A stretch of DNA of 44,787 nt from Bacteroidota bacterium (GCA_020048915.1 JAIFLU010000282.1:1-44787); one strand, 5' to 3'; numbered from the stretch's first letter, positions 8,968 to 21,486 are shown. Made by a program: numbers and translations. The notes: generated from the sequence alone by a model not told the origin.

Positions 8968-9957
8968 ATGTCAAAAACTATTAAATGGGGTATTCTTGGA
9001 ACTGGATTTATTGCCCGAAAGTTTGCAGAAGGACTAAAAGAAGTTAATAATTCAGAAATTTACGCTGTTGCATCCCGGAATTACAATACAGCCCAACATT
9101 TTGCCAACGGCTTCAATATTCCCAGGATCTATGGCTCCTATGAAGAGCTGGCAAAAGACCCGGAGGTGGATGTGGTGTATATTGCCACCCCTCACAACCT
9201 TCATTGCGAAAATACAATCATGTGCCTGGACAATGGCAGGAATGTTTTGTGCGAAAAACCTTTTGCCGTAAACGGTAGCGAAGTGCGCAAAATGATTTCA
9301 AAAGCGCAAGAAAAAAACCTGTTCTTAATGGAGGCAATGTGGAGCCGGTTTATTCCTCACATAATTAAGGCAAAGGATCTGATTGACAATGGCGCTATTG
9401 GCGAAGTGAAGTTTATGAGATGCGATTTTGGCATGAATTTCCCTTTCGATCCCAATCATCGTATATATAACCGGCAACTTATAGGCGGTTCCCTTTTAGA
9501 TATTGGAATTTATCCGGTATTCCTTTCCCTTTTTCTGTTGGGAAAGCCTAATGCTGTAAAAGCAATTGCAGGAATTGGACAAACCGGCGTCGATTATAAT
9601 TGCAGCATGTCTTTTCAGTACGATCAAGAACTTATTTCGGTATTATATTCCACTATTGTGGCAAAGACCGATATTACTGCCGAAATACACGGAACTAAAG
9701 GCAAAATTGTATTTGACGAGTGGTGGTTTACACCAGTAAATATTCATTTAGTCGACGAAGCCGGAAATAAAACAACTGTTCCGGTTGAATTCAAAGGCAA
9801 TGGGTATAATTATGAGGCCGAGGAAGTTGTGAATTGTCTTCTGAACAATCAAACGCAAAGCAATAAAATGTCGTGGGATGCAAGTTTGGAACTCATTGAT
9901 ATTCTCGATAACATTCGGAAACAATGCAATATAACCTATCCGGGACACGATCTTTAA
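8968..9957 (+). CDS. Gfo/Idh/MocA-family NAD(P) oxidoreductase (dihydrodiol/xylose dehydrogenase-like)
   Basis: A 329-residue cytoplasmic dehydrogenase. The Rossmann dinucleotide motif is GILGTGFIA at about residues 8-16, and the Gfo/Idh lysine motif CEKPFAV lies near residue 95. The EAMWSRF block near residue 122 and the GGSLLDIGIYP block are typical of the trans-dihydrodiol dehydrogenase/D-xylose dehydrogenase branch, which oxidises sugars or diols with NADP. No export signal is visible, unlike the Gfo/Idh protein at 25819. It is a stand-alone gene, with 92 bases upstream after the glycosyltransferase gene. The substrate cannot be assigned; a free sugar such as xylose is plausible given the xylan genes nearby. 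Confidence 0.82.
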   Translation: MSKTIKWGILGTGFIARKFAEGLKEVNNSEIYAVASRNYNTAQHFANGFNIPRIYGSYEELAKDPEVDVVYIATPHNLHCENTIMCLDNGRNVLCEKPFAVNGSEVRKMISKAQEKNLFLMEAMWSRFIPHIIKAKDLIDNGAIGEVKFMRCDFGMNFPFDPNHRIYNRQLIGGSLLDIGIYPVFLSLFLLGKPNAVKAIAGIGQTGVDYNCSMSFQYDQELISVLYSTIVAKTDITAEIHGTKGKIVFDEWWFTPVNIHLVDEAGNKTTVPVEFKGNGYNYEAEEVVNCLLNNQTQSNKMSWDASLELIDILDNIRKQCNITYPGHDL

Positions 9958-10247
9958 TATCCGCAATTCAAATATCCATTATTTGTTAGCGCCGAGCAAA
10001 AAACCAGATAATAAAACTCAAAACATTCAGATTTAACCTTGAGCCTTTCCGAGATAAATGAAACGTTTTTTGCATGATTGGGAAGAGAAAACTAGTTTAT
10101 AAGGAAATAAGGCTAAATGAATAATTAGTCTAAATTCATATTTTCTTTTCCCTTTGAAATTGGTTTTAAATGGTGCAAATTCTTCAATCTGATATCAACG
10201 AAAAATAATTTTACATTCTATTAACCAATAATCCAATTTTAAAAGCG
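9958..10247. other. Intergenic stretch without recognised gene
   Basis: About 290 AT-rich bases lie between the oxidoreductase and the ABC-F promoter. Only very short open frames are present (for example 14 codons starting at the ATG near 10050). I see no convincing gene, hairpin terminator or repeat here. Confidence 0.4.
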
Positions 10248-10255
10248 TACTTTTG
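10248..10255 (+). promoter_or_regulatory. Bacteroidota -7 element of the ABC-F gene
   Basis: TACTTTTG matches TAnnTTTG, 33 bases upstream of the ABC-F start codon. A clear -33 box is not visible. Confidence 0.55.
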
Positions 10256-10282
10256 CATCCCAAAATTTTAATACACTTTTAA

Positions 10283-11902
<1,620 letters not shown>

Positions 11903-11921
11903 AGAGAAACTTTATCTGCCC

Positions 11922-12281
11922 CTAGTATTGGATAAATTTAAATGTCAAATCTAACAGGGATTCAAACTCTTTTCCGGTATCTAAACCATCTTCATCGTTC
12001 GATTCATAATACCAATCGACGGCAACTTCTTTTGCCGTTTTATTAGCTTTGGCATTTTCGAGCATGCTGAATATCTGCTTCGAACTAGCGGTATTCATGT
12101 ATTCAAGGTGCATTTCAAATAAGAATTTTTCAGTAGGAAGCTGAGATATCCAATTCAAAATTGGTTGATAAAATGCAATAGGATCTTCTGTTAACGATTT
12201 GCCCGAAACTAAAATTTTCCCTGATAAGTGGCATTCCAGTTTTGGAGTCTCTTCGGAAGGTTGTATTATAATTGGTTCCAT
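11922..12281 (-). CDS. SiaC-like regulatory phosphoprotein (DUF1987)
   Basis: A 119-residue protein resembling the DUF1987/SiaC family, single-domain partners of SiaA/SiaB-type switches that are phosphorylated by an anti-sigma-like kinase and dephosphorylated by a PP2C phosphatase. Visible family features are the early PKLECHLSGKILVSG strand pair, the EMHLEYMNTASSKQIF block where the phosphorylated Thr/Ser of the family lies, and the late VDWYYESNDED followed by GKEFESLLDLTF. It is alone here, with no kinase or phosphatase beside it, so its partners must be elsewhere. The assignment is by pattern similarity; the signalling output is unknown. Confidence 0.75.
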   Translation of the reverse strand: MEPIIIQPSEETPKLECHLSGKILVSGKSLTEDPIAFYQPILNWISQLPTEKFLFEMHLEYMNTASSKQIFSMLENAKANKTAKEVAVDWYYESNDEDGLDTGKEFESLLDLTFKFIQY

Positions 12282-12361
12282 AACTTACGCTCATTTAAAT
12301 TCCGTATACGGAAAATCTCCTGAAGCTGGTTCGAATTTAACACTGGTTTTTGATGAATTTT

Positions 12362-12652
12362 TTAACGAATCACCATATCGTCTATCACCTTTTCCCCTAC
12401 CCTGTCGTTTACAGCCTTAACCATTTCTGAGCGCATCATGCTCAATTCAGCACGCACAATAGACGAATTAAGCTTAATAAACATAACCCTTTGGTGAATA
12501 GTTACATCACGTAAATGGCGCTCTACGGTCTTCCCCATCATATCTTTCCATACACGAATAGCCTGAACTTCTTTGAGCTTAGTCTTGATCTGAAGTTGAT
12601 CGAGAATTAGGTCAACTACTTCCTTGATATTTTGGGTATTGGACCTTTTCAT
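12362..12652 (-). CDS. DUF721 (DciA-like) protein
   Basis: A 96-residue DUF721 protein. The core pattern VWKDMMGKTVERH followed by VMFIKLNSSIVRAELSMMR matches the family block (W..MMG..V..HT ... L.V...SS.W..EL), which includes the replicative helicase loader DciA. Its start codon overlaps the recF stop by 4 bases (12649-12652), so the two are translationally coupled, a replication/repair pairing often seen in this phylum. A helicase-loading or DNA-binding role is inferred from the family. No export or membrane features are present. Confidence 0.8.
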   Translation of the reverse strand: MKRSNTQNIKEVVDLILDQLQIKTKLKEVQAIRVWKDMMGKTVERHLRDVTIHQRVMFIKLNSSIVRAELSMMRSEMVKAVNDRVGEKVIDDMVIR

Positions 12653-13761
12653 ATTACTTCCCGGATATTATCCTGTGATATCTCAAATATCTTAAAATCA
12701 CTGGTTACTTCATTCATTAATTGCGAAATATTATTACGATCGGTATCGGTAATAAATATCTGGCCAAAAGTATTTCCCGAAACCAGTTTTATAAGCTGCA
12801 TAACACGAACGGCATCGAATTTATCGAATATATCGTCGAGCAACAAAAGGGGGATTTTACCGGTTTTTTCTTTCATCAGACTCAGCTCTGCGAGCTTTAA
12901 CGACACCAATAAAGTTTTTTGCTGCCCTTGCGACCCAACTCTTTTCATAGGATACCCATTTTGCATAAAAACAAGGTCATCTTTATGAATCCCAACTGTG
13001 GTGTATTCCAACGCCAAATCCTTTTGTACAGCCTGCTTAAGAAGTACGTCCAAATCTGCCCTATCAAGCTGAGTATCGTATCTGACTTCCACCTGTTCCA
13101 AATCGTTCGAAATATGCTTGTAAAAAACAAGAAATAGTTCCCGCAACTCTTCAATAAACAGTTTTCGGGTTTTATAAATCGACTCGCCATAAAGACAAAG
13201 CTGACTGTCCCATACATCGAGCATATCTCTGTCGGTTTTTCCGGAGCGGGAAAAATCTTTAAGAGTGCTGTTTCGCTGAGCTAGTGCTTTATTATATTTT
13301 ATCAGACAATCGAGATAGTTTTTATCGTATTGCGAAATTGCCCCGTCAATAAACTTGCGGCGGTCTTCACTTCCGCCATAAATAAGTTCTGCATCTGAGG
13401 GCGATGCAATAATCAATGGAATTAAGCCAATGTGATCCGATAATTTATCGTATCCTTTTTTATTTCGTTTAAGAACCTTTTTCTGACTCGTTTTAAAACC
13501 GCAACTAATTGCTTCCGGGGAATCGTCTAATTCGAAATTACCCTGAATCAGAAAAAAATCTTCGCCATGTTTAATATTTAAAGAGTCGGATGCCGTAAAA
13601 TAACTTTTACATAACGAAAGATAATGGATTGCATCGAGCAGATTTGTTTTCCCGGAACCATTTGGCCCTACAAAACAATTAATTTTAGGGGAAACAGTAA
13701 GATCCAGCTCACCATAGCTTTTAAAATTTATCAGATGAAGGGAATTAAGGGAGATATTCAT
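12649..13761 (-). CDS. recF: DNA replication and repair protein RecF
   Basis: A 370-residue SMC-like ATPase that loads the RecFOR machinery at single-strand gaps. Walker A is GPNGSGKT near residue 33, the ABC-type signature is VGSQGQQKTLL near 280, and Walker B is LLLLDDIFDKFD near 305. The frame is open 21 codons further upstream, to 13824. I chose the ATG at 13761 because the encoded MNISLNSLHLINFKSYGE matches the usual RecF N-terminus and because a TATTTTTG promoter element lies within that extension. It is co-transcribed with the DUF721 gene (4-base overlap) and divergent from the TPR gene at 13936. Confidence 0.95.
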   Translation of the reverse strand: MNISLNSLHLINFKSYGELDLTVSPKINCFVGPNGSGKTNLLDAIHYLSLCKSYFTASDSLNIKHGEDFFLIQGNFELDDSPEAISCGFKTSQKKVLKRNKKGYDKLSDHIGLIPLIIASPSDAELIYGGSEDRRKFIDGAISQYDKNYLDCLIKYNKALAQRNSTLKDFSRSGKTDRDMLDVWDSQLCLYGESIYKTRKLFIEELRELFLVFYKHISNDLEQVEVRYDTQLDRADLDVLLKQAVQKDLALEYTTVGIHKDDLVFMQNGYPMKRVGSQGQQKTLLVSLKLAELSLMKEKTGKIPLLLLDDIFDKFDAVRVMQLIKLVSGNTFGQIFITDTDRNNISQLMNEVTSDFKIFEISQDNIREVI

Positions 13762-13778
13762 AAACAATTGCTTGCCTG

Positions 13779-13786
13779 CAAAAATA
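13779..13786 (-). promoter_or_regulatory. Bacteroidota -7 element of recF
   Basis: The minus strand reads TATTTTTG, 18 bases upstream of the recF ATG at 13761. This supports the shorter RecF start. No clear -33 box is visible. Confidence 0.45.
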
Positions 13787-13872
13787 GGGAAATTACCAAT
13801 GTCTTTTAAAAAAGATGCTAACAATCCGCAACCGGCTTGAGATATAACTTCTAAAAAAATTCAACAATATTT

Positions 13873-13900
13873 TTTGTTTTAGGCAAAAAAATTACCTTTG
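13873..13900 (+). promoter_or_regulatory. Promoter of the membrane TPR gene
   Basis: TTTG at 13873-13876 and TACCTTTG at 13893-13900 (spacing 16) match the Bacteroidota -33/-7 pattern, 35 bases upstream of the ATG at 13936. Confidence 0.55.
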
Positions 13901-13935
13901 CGATTGCTTTTTCAAAAACAAATAAAAAAAAACCA

Positions 13936-14634
13936 ATGTCTAAAGAGAAAAAGGAGTCGTCCGCTGAACAGAAAGTTGAAAGCATTGAACATGCATTATC
14001 TAAAACTGAAAAGTACATAGAAGAAAACCGTAAAAGTCTTTCCATTATAGTAGGTGGAATTCTAGCGATAGTTCTTATTTATGTTGCCTTTACCAAGTTT
14101 TTCCTTGGCCCGAGAGAAGATAAAGCCATAAACCAAATGTATATTGCCGAGCAATATTTCGAAAAAGATTCGTTTAAACTCGCGTTAAACGGCAATGGTA
14201 TTTATCCCGGGTTCCTCGAAATTATTGACGATTATGGTTTTACAAAGGCGGCAAATCTTGCTAAATGTTATGCAGGAATATGTTACCTTCGTTTAGGTGA
14301 TTTTGAAAATGCAATTACTTACCTTGAGAAATTCGACTCCGACGACAAAATGATTTCGAATGTTGCCATAGGAGGAATTGGCGACGCATATGCCGAATTA
14401 GGTAAAACCGACGACGCAATCAAGTATTATCAACGTGCTGCCGATCATGTGAAAAATGAATTTACTTCCCCTATTTATCTAATGAGAGCTGGTATTTTAC
14501 TGGAAGAAAAAGGCGATTTTCAAAGAGCTGCAGATGTTTATTCACGTATCGAAAAAGAATATTCGAAAAGCTCTGAAGCCCGTCAGATTGAAAAATATAT
14601 TACCCGCGCTAAAATTAAAGGGAATATTAAATAA
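13936..14634 (+). CDS. Membrane-anchored TPR protein (YfgM-like)
   Basis: A 232-residue protein with a charged N-terminus, one transmembrane helix at about residues 34-52 (LSIIVGGILAIVLIYVAF) and a periplasmic TPR domain (AKCYAGICYLRLGDFENAI, IGDAYAELGKTDDAIKYYQ, AGILLEEKGDFQRAADVY). This layout resembles YfgM-like ancillary Sec-translocon/chaperone proteins. It is divergent from recF, with its own promoter, and is followed by a strong terminator before ribH. The exact role is unknown. Confidence 0.82.
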   Translation: MSKEKKESSAEQKVESIEHALSKTEKYIEENRKSLSIIVGGILAIVLIYVAFTKFFLGPREDKAINQMYIAEQYFEKDSFKLALNGNGIYPGFLEIIDDYGFTKAANLAKCYAGICYLRLGDFENAITYLEKFDSDDKMISNVAIGGIGDAYAELGKTDDAIKYYQRAADHVKNEFTSPIYLMRAGILLEEKGDFQRAADVYSRIEKEYSKSSEARQIEKYITRAKIKGNIK

Positions 14635-14662
14635 AACCATTTACAATCATTATCATATAATT

Positions 14663-14690
14663 GTCCGGCTCTAATAGCCGGACTTTTTTT
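14663..14690 (+). terminator. Intrinsic terminator after the TPR gene
   Basis: The arms GTCCGGCT and AGCCGGAC (8 bp, 5-base loop CTAAT) are followed by seven T. This is a textbook rho-independent terminator, placed between the TPR gene and ribH, so ribH needs its own promoter or readthrough. Confidence 0.9.
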
Positions 14691-14707
14691 ATTTAATAAA
14701 TTTTGTT

Positions 14708-15199
14708 ATGGCCACAAAATATAAAAACTTATCGTCGTACAATGAAAATTCCGTTCCGAATGCTGCCGGAATGAAAATTGGAATCGTAGTGGCTGAGTGG
14801 AATGATAAAATTACCTTCTCCCTGCGGGATGGTGCTGTTCAAACCCTGGCCAAACATGGAGTTATAGAAGATGATATTTTAGTGGTAACTGTGCCTGGTA
14901 CATTTGAGCTTACCTTAGGAGCACAATTAATGGCCGAAAAAGAGGTAGATGCTGTGATTTGCCTTGGATGTGTTATTCAGGGCGAAACCCCTCATTTCGA
15001 TTACATTTGTCAGGGAGTAACCCAGGGAATTACTCAATTAAACATGAATTATAATATCCCCATAGTGTTTGGCGTGCTGACAACAAACACACTCGAACAG
15101 GCTCAAGACCGCTCCGGGGGCAAACATGGAAATAAAGGGGATGAAGCTGCGATTACAGCTATTAAAATGGTTCAACTTAAACGTGATCTGGAAGCTTAA
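14708..15199 (+). CDS. ribH: 6,7-dimethyl-8-ribityllumazine synthase
   Basis: A 163-residue enzyme that condenses 5-amino-6-ribitylamino-uracil with 3,4-dihydroxy-2-butanone 4-phosphate, the penultimate step of riboflavin synthesis; family members assemble as pentamers or 60-mer shells. Visible motifs are [11 protein letters not shown] near the N-terminus, [12 protein letters not shown] with the substrate-binding segment, [15 protein letters not shown], and the [14 protein letters not shown] block followed by GNKGDEAA. Length is normal. Other rib genes are absent here, so riboflavin genes are dispersed, as is usual in the phylum. Confidence 0.96.
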   Translation: MATKYKNLSSYNENSVPNAAGMKIGIVVAEWNDKITFSLRDGAVQTLAKHGVIEDDILVVTVPGTFELTLGAQLMAEKEVDAVICLGCVIQGETPHFDYICQGVTQGITQLNMNYNIPIVFGVLTTNTLEQAQDRSGGKHGNKGDEAAITAIKMVQLKRDLEA

Positions 15200-15311
15200 G
15201 AAAATCTCGGCCTTCCTCTTAAATTCTAATAAAACAGCATATATCTTCCTGATTCAATAAATTGTTTTAAGAAGCTTACAGGGTTAATAATCCAGAAAGC
15301 TTCTCAAACAA

Positions 15312-15440
15312 TTACCCTTGATATATTGAAAGAGTATACCTGACAAATTCTTCCCTCTTTAACATTTCTTCAAAATAATTCCAAGCAACAGTAAATTGAG
15401 ATAATTCCCTTGATGCACCTGCGTTATAATACTCCGACAT
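15312..15440 (-). CDS. Possible small protein or gene remnant, 42 residues
   Basis: A minus-strand frame runs from the ATG at 15440-15438 to the TAA at 15314-15312. The composition looks protein-like (SRELSQFTVAWNYFEEML, then KREEFVRYTL), amphipathic and helical. It sits in the 308-base gap between ribH and yidC, downstream of the yidC terminator on the same strand, and no promoter is evident. I do not recognise it; it may be a relic or a chance frame. Confidence 0.25.
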   Translation of the reverse strand: MSEYYNAGASRELSQFTVAWNYFEEMLKREEFVRYTLSIYQG

Positions 15441-15452
15441 ACAACAAAGAAA

Positions 15453-15489
15453 AAGCCGGTTTATTGCAAAAAAGCAAATAAACCGGCTT
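15453..15489 (-). terminator. Terminator of yidC
   Basis: Thirteen-base arms AAGCCGGTTTATT and AATAAACCGGCTT enclose a short loop. Read on the minus strand, the stem is followed by TTTTTCTTTG. It lies just downstream of the yidC stop. Confidence 0.85.
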
Positions 15490-15507
15490 CCCTACAGATG
15501 ATATTAA

Positions 15508-17400
15508 TTACTTCTTAGGAGGTAATTTCATTCCTCGTTCTTTCGCCATTTTTTCGAGTCGGTCCTGAAATTTCGATTTCTTAACAGGTTTCGCCTTATG
15601 CGCATGAATTTGCTTTAGAATTTTCTGCTCGTCAATCATTCGCTTAAACAGCTCGTTTTGACCAATTGTTATTACGTTGGCTAAGAAATAATAGTAAGTT
15701 AAACCTGCGGAGAAGTTATTGAGAACAAACATAAACATTACCGGCATTATATACATCATGGTTTTCATACCAGGAAGCTGTGCATCGCTCATTTGTGCCT
15801 GGTTACTCATTTTCATGCTTAATAATGTCGAAACGGTCATTAAAATGGTAAACAAACTTATATGGTTCCCATAAAATTGGGTAATTAACGGAATGTTTTG
15901 AGTCCACGAAAAGATTGAATCGTAGGTAGAAAGGTCATCAGCCCATAAAAAGCTTTGTTGACGCAATTCGAATGAAGATGGGAAAAAGTAAAACATCGCA
16001 AATAGAATAGGCATTTGCAATAACATTGGCAAGCATCCGCCCATTGGACTGACCCCCGCTTTTTTATACAACGCCATAGTTGCTTGTTGACGTTCCAGTG
16101 CTTTGTCCTTTGGTATCTTTGCATGGATTTCATCAATCTGAGGCTTTAAAACCCTCATTCGCGCCTGCGACAGGTACGATTTGTACGTTAAAGGAAACAG
16201 TACAATTTTAATAAGAATGGTCAATAATAAAATTATAATACCGTAATTGGAAATATAATTATCTAACCAGTTAAAAACTGGAATGATGCAATATTTGCTA
16301 ATCCAGCGCAACCAACTCCAACCAAGCGGAACAATTTGCTCAAGATCCTGCTTGTATTGTTTTAGGGTATTATAATGGTTTGGACCAAAATAAAACTGAA
16401 AAGGCGCCGTGAACTGTGCTTTATGATCGTATGCAACCGATAATGCGGCGTCGAAATTTTTAAGGTACTTGCTACTATCATCTAAACCGGTAGTTTTTAT
16501 AGCTATGTTATCAAATTTATTTCCTGCAATTAGTATCGAAGAAAAGAAATGTTGCTTAAAAGCGACCCATTTGGTACTGGTAGGAATGTCTTTTTGTTCT
16601 GTTTGACCAGCTTTCGACCGGGCACTTAGTTCATCCACATCTTCGCCCAAATGTTTGTATACAATTGTTGTATAGTTATTTTCGTTTTCACGGCCCTTTT
16701 CTTGCATAGGAACATTTATGTTCCACAGAATATCCAGGGTATTGTAGTTAGCTGCAATAACAGAATCCATCCCAACCAGGTTGATTTTAAAATCGACCAT
16801 GTACGATTCAGGTGCTAAAGAATAAACATACTCCAGGTATTTGTTTGCTCCGGCATAAAGCCTCATAGAAACAGTACCTGCTTTTTGTCCTTTGCTTACA
16901 ACAATATTATTATTTTCTTCAAGAGGTTTAAAATACAAATCGTTTGTAAAAATGGTCCTGTTTTGGGTGGTAGGAATATTTAAACCAAAAACGGCTGAAT
17001 CACCTTTAAACAAAAATAAAGCAGATGAATCGTAGCGGTGATATTCTTTTAATTGCACCGAATAAGGCCTTCCTCCTTTTGTAGAAATCGTTAACTTAAT
17101 TTTTTCGTTTTCGAGGGTAAAAAATCGGTTTGTATCGATGGCTGCTTCAGCGAATGCACCAAATGTTGTATTTAACACTTTACTTATCGCCGAATCGGTT
17201 AATTGACTAACCTCTTCTTGAAGTGATTTAACCGGCGAAGTTGAATTCGACTCGGTCTTTGCCTGTTCCCGTTGAACCTGAGCAGCTGAATCGCGCGAAT
17301 ATTGCTGCCTTTTGTCCGCTTCGGAAGGTTTATTAAAAACACTCCAAAGCACAAATATCAAAGCGATTAATATGATGCCAAAAATTGAATTTCTATCCAT
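15508..17400 (-). CDS. yidC: Membrane protein insertase YidC (Bacteroidota type)
   Basis: A 630-residue inner-membrane insertase that folds and inserts membrane proteins with or without SecYEG. An N-terminal transmembrane helix (about residues 6-19) is followed by a long periplasmic beta domain (about 75-350). The conserved C-terminal insertase core has about five helices, starting at NYGIIILLLTILIKIVLFPLT, and includes MGGCLPMLLQMPILFAMFYFF. The basic C-terminal tail (KPVKKSKFQDRLEKMAKERG) is typical of ribosome contact. It is downstream of pyrG on the same strand but has its own promoter and terminator. Confidence 0.96.
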   Translation of the reverse strand: MDRNSIFGIILIALIFVLWSVFNKPSEADKRQQYSRDSAAQVQREQAKTESNSTSPVKSLQEEVSQLTDSAISKVLNTTFGAFAEAAIDTNRFFTLENEKIKLTISTKGGRPYSVQLKEYHRYDSSALFLFKGDSAVFGLNIPTTQNRTIFTNDLYFKPLEENNNIVVSKGQKAGTVSMRLYAGANKYLEYVYSLAPESYMVDFKINLVGMDSVIAANYNTLDILWNINVPMQEKGRENENNYTTIVYKHLGEDVDELSARSKAGQTEQKDIPTSTKWVAFKQHFFSSILIAGNKFDNIAIKTTGLDDSSKYLKNFDAALSVAYDHKAQFTAPFQFYFGPNHYNTLKQYKQDLEQIVPLGWSWLRWISKYCIIPVFNWLDNYISNYGIIILLLTILIKIVLFPLTYKSYLSQARMRVLKPQIDEIHAKIPKDKALERQQATMALYKKAGVSPMGGCLPMLLQMPILFAMFYFFPSSFELRQQSFLWADDLSTYDSIFSWTQNIPLITQFYGNHISLFTILMTVSTLLSMKMSNQAQMSDAQLPGMKTMMYIMPVMFMFVLNNFSAGLTYYYFLANVITIGQNELFKRMIDEQKILKQIHAHKAKPVKKSKFQDRLEKMAKERGMKLPPKK

Positions 17401-17433
17401 TTCTAATTTTTATTATTGTCTGAAAAAACGTTG

Positions 17434-17463
17434 CAAAAGTATAAAAAAAGCTGATACCACAAG
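17434..17463 (-). promoter_or_regulatory. Promoter of yidC
   Basis: Minus strand: CTTG at 17463-17460, an 18-base spacer, then TACTTTTG at 17441-17434. This is one of the best matches to the Bacteroidota -33/-7 pattern in the window, 33 bases before the yidC ATG. Confidence 0.65.
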
Positions 17464-17466
17464 AAA

Positions 17467-17509
17467 GGAGTTTCTTAATGTTTATAGTTATAATTCATTA
17501 AGAAACTCC
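17467..17509 (-). terminator. Terminator of pyrG
   Basis: Perfect 14-base arms GGAGTTTCTTAATG and CATTAAGAAACTCC flank a 15-base loop. On the minus strand it lies after the pyrG stop and is followed by TTTCTTG. Its end abuts the -33 box of the yidC promoter, making a compact terminator-promoter junction. Confidence 0.65.
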
Positions 17510-17538
17510 AATGTATGAGGACAGGGCATTATGCCATT

Positions 17539-19176
<1,638 letters not shown>

Positions 19177-19181
19177 TCAAA

Positions 19182-21257
19182 CTATTCGTCCAAATTATCT
19201 ATCATTTTAATTTTTTCTTCGAGCATTGCGATTTCTTCTTTGCTGGCATCTATTTTACGACGAACCTCAGCTATCATTTGCTCTGCATTTTTTGATTTCG
19301 CAAAGAAACCAATATTATTTTCCCAAACCACAATATCACTTTCGAGCTGTTTCAATTTGTTCAGATACTTATCGCGCTCATTAAAAAGTTTCCGATCAGA
19401 CTTAGGCTTATTCGAAATATTGTCAATTTTACTCTTGAAGCGAACGAGGTTCTTTTGACCTTCATCCATCTTAAAGTTTTCAAATTGCTTATTTATAGCT
19501 TCCCGATATTTCAATTGCACTTCTTCTTTTACTTTAATTGGAACAAAGCCTATTTCACTCCATCGCCGCTGAAAATCTTTTAACTGCTGAAAATTTTCTT
19601 CAGGATTTTCTATAGGTATAAAAGCCTGTATTTCTTCAATAAGTTGGATTTTCAACTTATAATTCTCATCGTACTGGGTGTCTATAGTGCTGAAATATTC
19701 CGATTTCCGTTTAAAGAAATGATCACAAGCTGCACGGAAACGTTTCCAAATTACATCGGAGTATTTACGTGGCACCGGACCTATTTCTTTCCATTTTTTC
19801 TGAAATTGGATTAAATCTTCCGTAGCAGCCTTCCATTCAACTGAGTCTTTCAAAGATTCGGCCTGGATGCATAAATCAGTTTTTAGCTGAAGATTATTAT
19901 TCTGCTCCTCTTTATTTTGAGAGAAAAATTCGCGTTTACGAGCAAAGAAATTATCGCATGCAGCCCTGAACCGGCTATATACTCTATTATTATCCTTCTT
20001 GGGAGCAAATCCAATAGTACGCCAGACTTTCTGAAGTTCTACCATCTCCTGGTAATACTTTTCCCAATCTTTAGGCGACTTAAGTTCTGTATTGTTAATC
20101 TCTTCGGCCCTTTCGCACAATAGGACTTTCTGATCGAGGTTTTTCTTCTGATTATCTTTTAGCGACTCAAAATATTCCTGATGCTTTTTATTAATTTTTG
20201 AAGTAATGGCTTTAAATCGTTCCCAAATATCCGATTTCATTTCCTGAGGAACCGGGCCGACCTCACGCCATTGCTCGTGATATTTTTGCAATAACTTAAA
20301 CGATTTTACAATAGAAGGTTCCAAAAGCAACTCTTCCGATTTTTCGCAAATCTCAAGTTTCGCTTCCATATTACGCTTCAGATCAAGATCGCGAAGTTCT
20401 TTATTTATCTTGATAAAATCGTAAAATATTTCTACATAGTGGTGGTATGTTTCCCAAAGGTCTTTCAGGTTTTGTTGTGGAACTACCCCAACAGACCGCC
20501 AACGGGTTTGCAGGTCTCTAAAAACATGAAAAGTTTCATTGATTGATTCGTTACGATTAACCAAATCCTTAATCTCTTCAATAATTTTATACTTTTCCTT
20601 TAGGTTATGATGTTTTTCTAATTCGAGTTTTTCGTTGTGAGCTGTTTTAAGATCACGGTATTGCTTTAAAAGTTCTTTTAACCGTTCCTCGGCACTGTCT
20701 GGTTCCAAAATAACAGCTTCCGGATCTTCACCCTTTTCTTCGGCAACTTTACGGAGGCTATCCAACTCAGCACGTACGCGCTTATAAAAATTAATTTTCA
20801 GGCTTTCAACATTTTGCCTGATTGCTTCTACGGATCTCGATTTCAGAAGAAAATCCAGGGTTTTGATGATTTCTTCCTTGGTAAGAATAGAATAGTCTTC
20901 CACAGGTTCGCCATGAACTTCTTCAAGGGTTGAAACATCAATCAGATTGGCAGGGTCTTCATTTAATTCCTCATCATCGTCATGATCAACCGGATGCAAT
21001 AATTCATGGAGTTCTTCATTACTGGGAATTACAGGTTCTTCAGTTTCAATTTCTGAAACAGGTTCTTCCATATTTCCAACAGGATCAGATTGTTCATCAG
21101 CCTCCCCAATCAGTTTTTCAGTACTTGAAATGGCAGGTTCAACCCCTGAAATTTCTGTTGTAGTTATTTCTGTATTTTCAACAGGAATGGACTGTTCATC
21201 CGCCTCCCCGTTAAATTGTTCGTTACGAACAGAGTCTTTGTTATCGAGCATATCCAT
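19182..21257 (-). CDS. DUF349 repeat protein
   Basis: A 691-residue, highly charged, coiled-coil-rich protein with at least five DUF349 units. Each unit carries the pattern W+.IG.(V/A)P, for example RWRSVGVVP, QWREVGPVP, VWRTIGFAP, KWKEIGPVP and RWSEIGFVP, spread over about residues 245-620. The acidic N-terminus contains a short internal duplication around GEADEQS (about residues 18 and 52). No signal peptide or membrane segment is present. It probably forms an operon with pyrG. The function of this large protein in Bacteroidota is not established; DUF349 also occurs in bacterial stress-response proteins. Confidence 0.85.
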   Translation of the reverse strand: MDMLDNKDSVRNEQFNGEADEQSIPVENTEITTTEISGVEPAISSTEKLIGEADEQSDPVGNMEEPVSEIETEEPVIPSNEELHELLHPVDHDDDEELNEDPANLIDVSTLEEVHGEPVEDYSILTKEEIIKTLDFLLKSRSVEAIRQNVESLKINFYKRVRAELDSLRKVAEEKGEDPEAVILEPDSAEERLKELLKQYRDLKTAHNEKLELEKHHNLKEKYKIIEEIKDLVNRNESINETFHVFRDLQTRWRSVGVVPQQNLKDLWETYHHYVEIFYDFIKINKELRDLDLKRNMEAKLEICEKSEELLLEPSIVKSFKLLQKYHEQWREVGPVPQEMKSDIWERFKAITSKINKKHQEYFESLKDNQKKNLDQKVLLCERAEEINNTELKSPKDWEKYYQEMVELQKVWRTIGFAPKKDNNRVYSRFRAACDNFFARKREFFSQNKEEQNNNLQLKTDLCIQAESLKDSVEWKAATEDLIQFQKKWKEIGPVPRKYSDVIWKRFRAACDHFFKRKSEYFSTIDTQYDENYKLKIQLIEEIQAFIPIENPEENFQQLKDFQRRWSEIGFVPIKVKEEVQLKYREAINKQFENFKMDEGQKNLVRFKSKIDNISNKPKSDRKLFNERDKYLNKLKQLESDIVVWENNIGFFAKSKNAEQMIAEVRRKIDASKEEIAMLEEKIKMIDNLDE

Positions 21258-21486
21258 GAGCTAAACCGTTCAAAATTTGAAAGTACGAAAATATATATTT
21301 GCCCTGTAATACTCAAAGAAAATACCGAAATAAAAAAGAAGGACTGTTGGGATGCAATATGAGACTGTCTTTTTATACCAGAAGAAGAATAAGTTGGAAA
21401 GGATTTAGAGGATAGTTATTATAATGCAGTAAGCTAATAATCTGAATAATAAAAATTACAAATAATTCTCAGTAAGGGTTAAAAAT

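Noticed and set aside
13762..13824. Longer RecF start at 13824
   Set aside because: The extra 21 residues do not match RecF N-termini and contain the likely recF promoter element.
20990..21240. Short GEADEQS duplication in the DUF349 protein as a repeat element
   Set aside because: It is an in-frame duplication within an acidic low-complexity tail, most simply explained by slippage.
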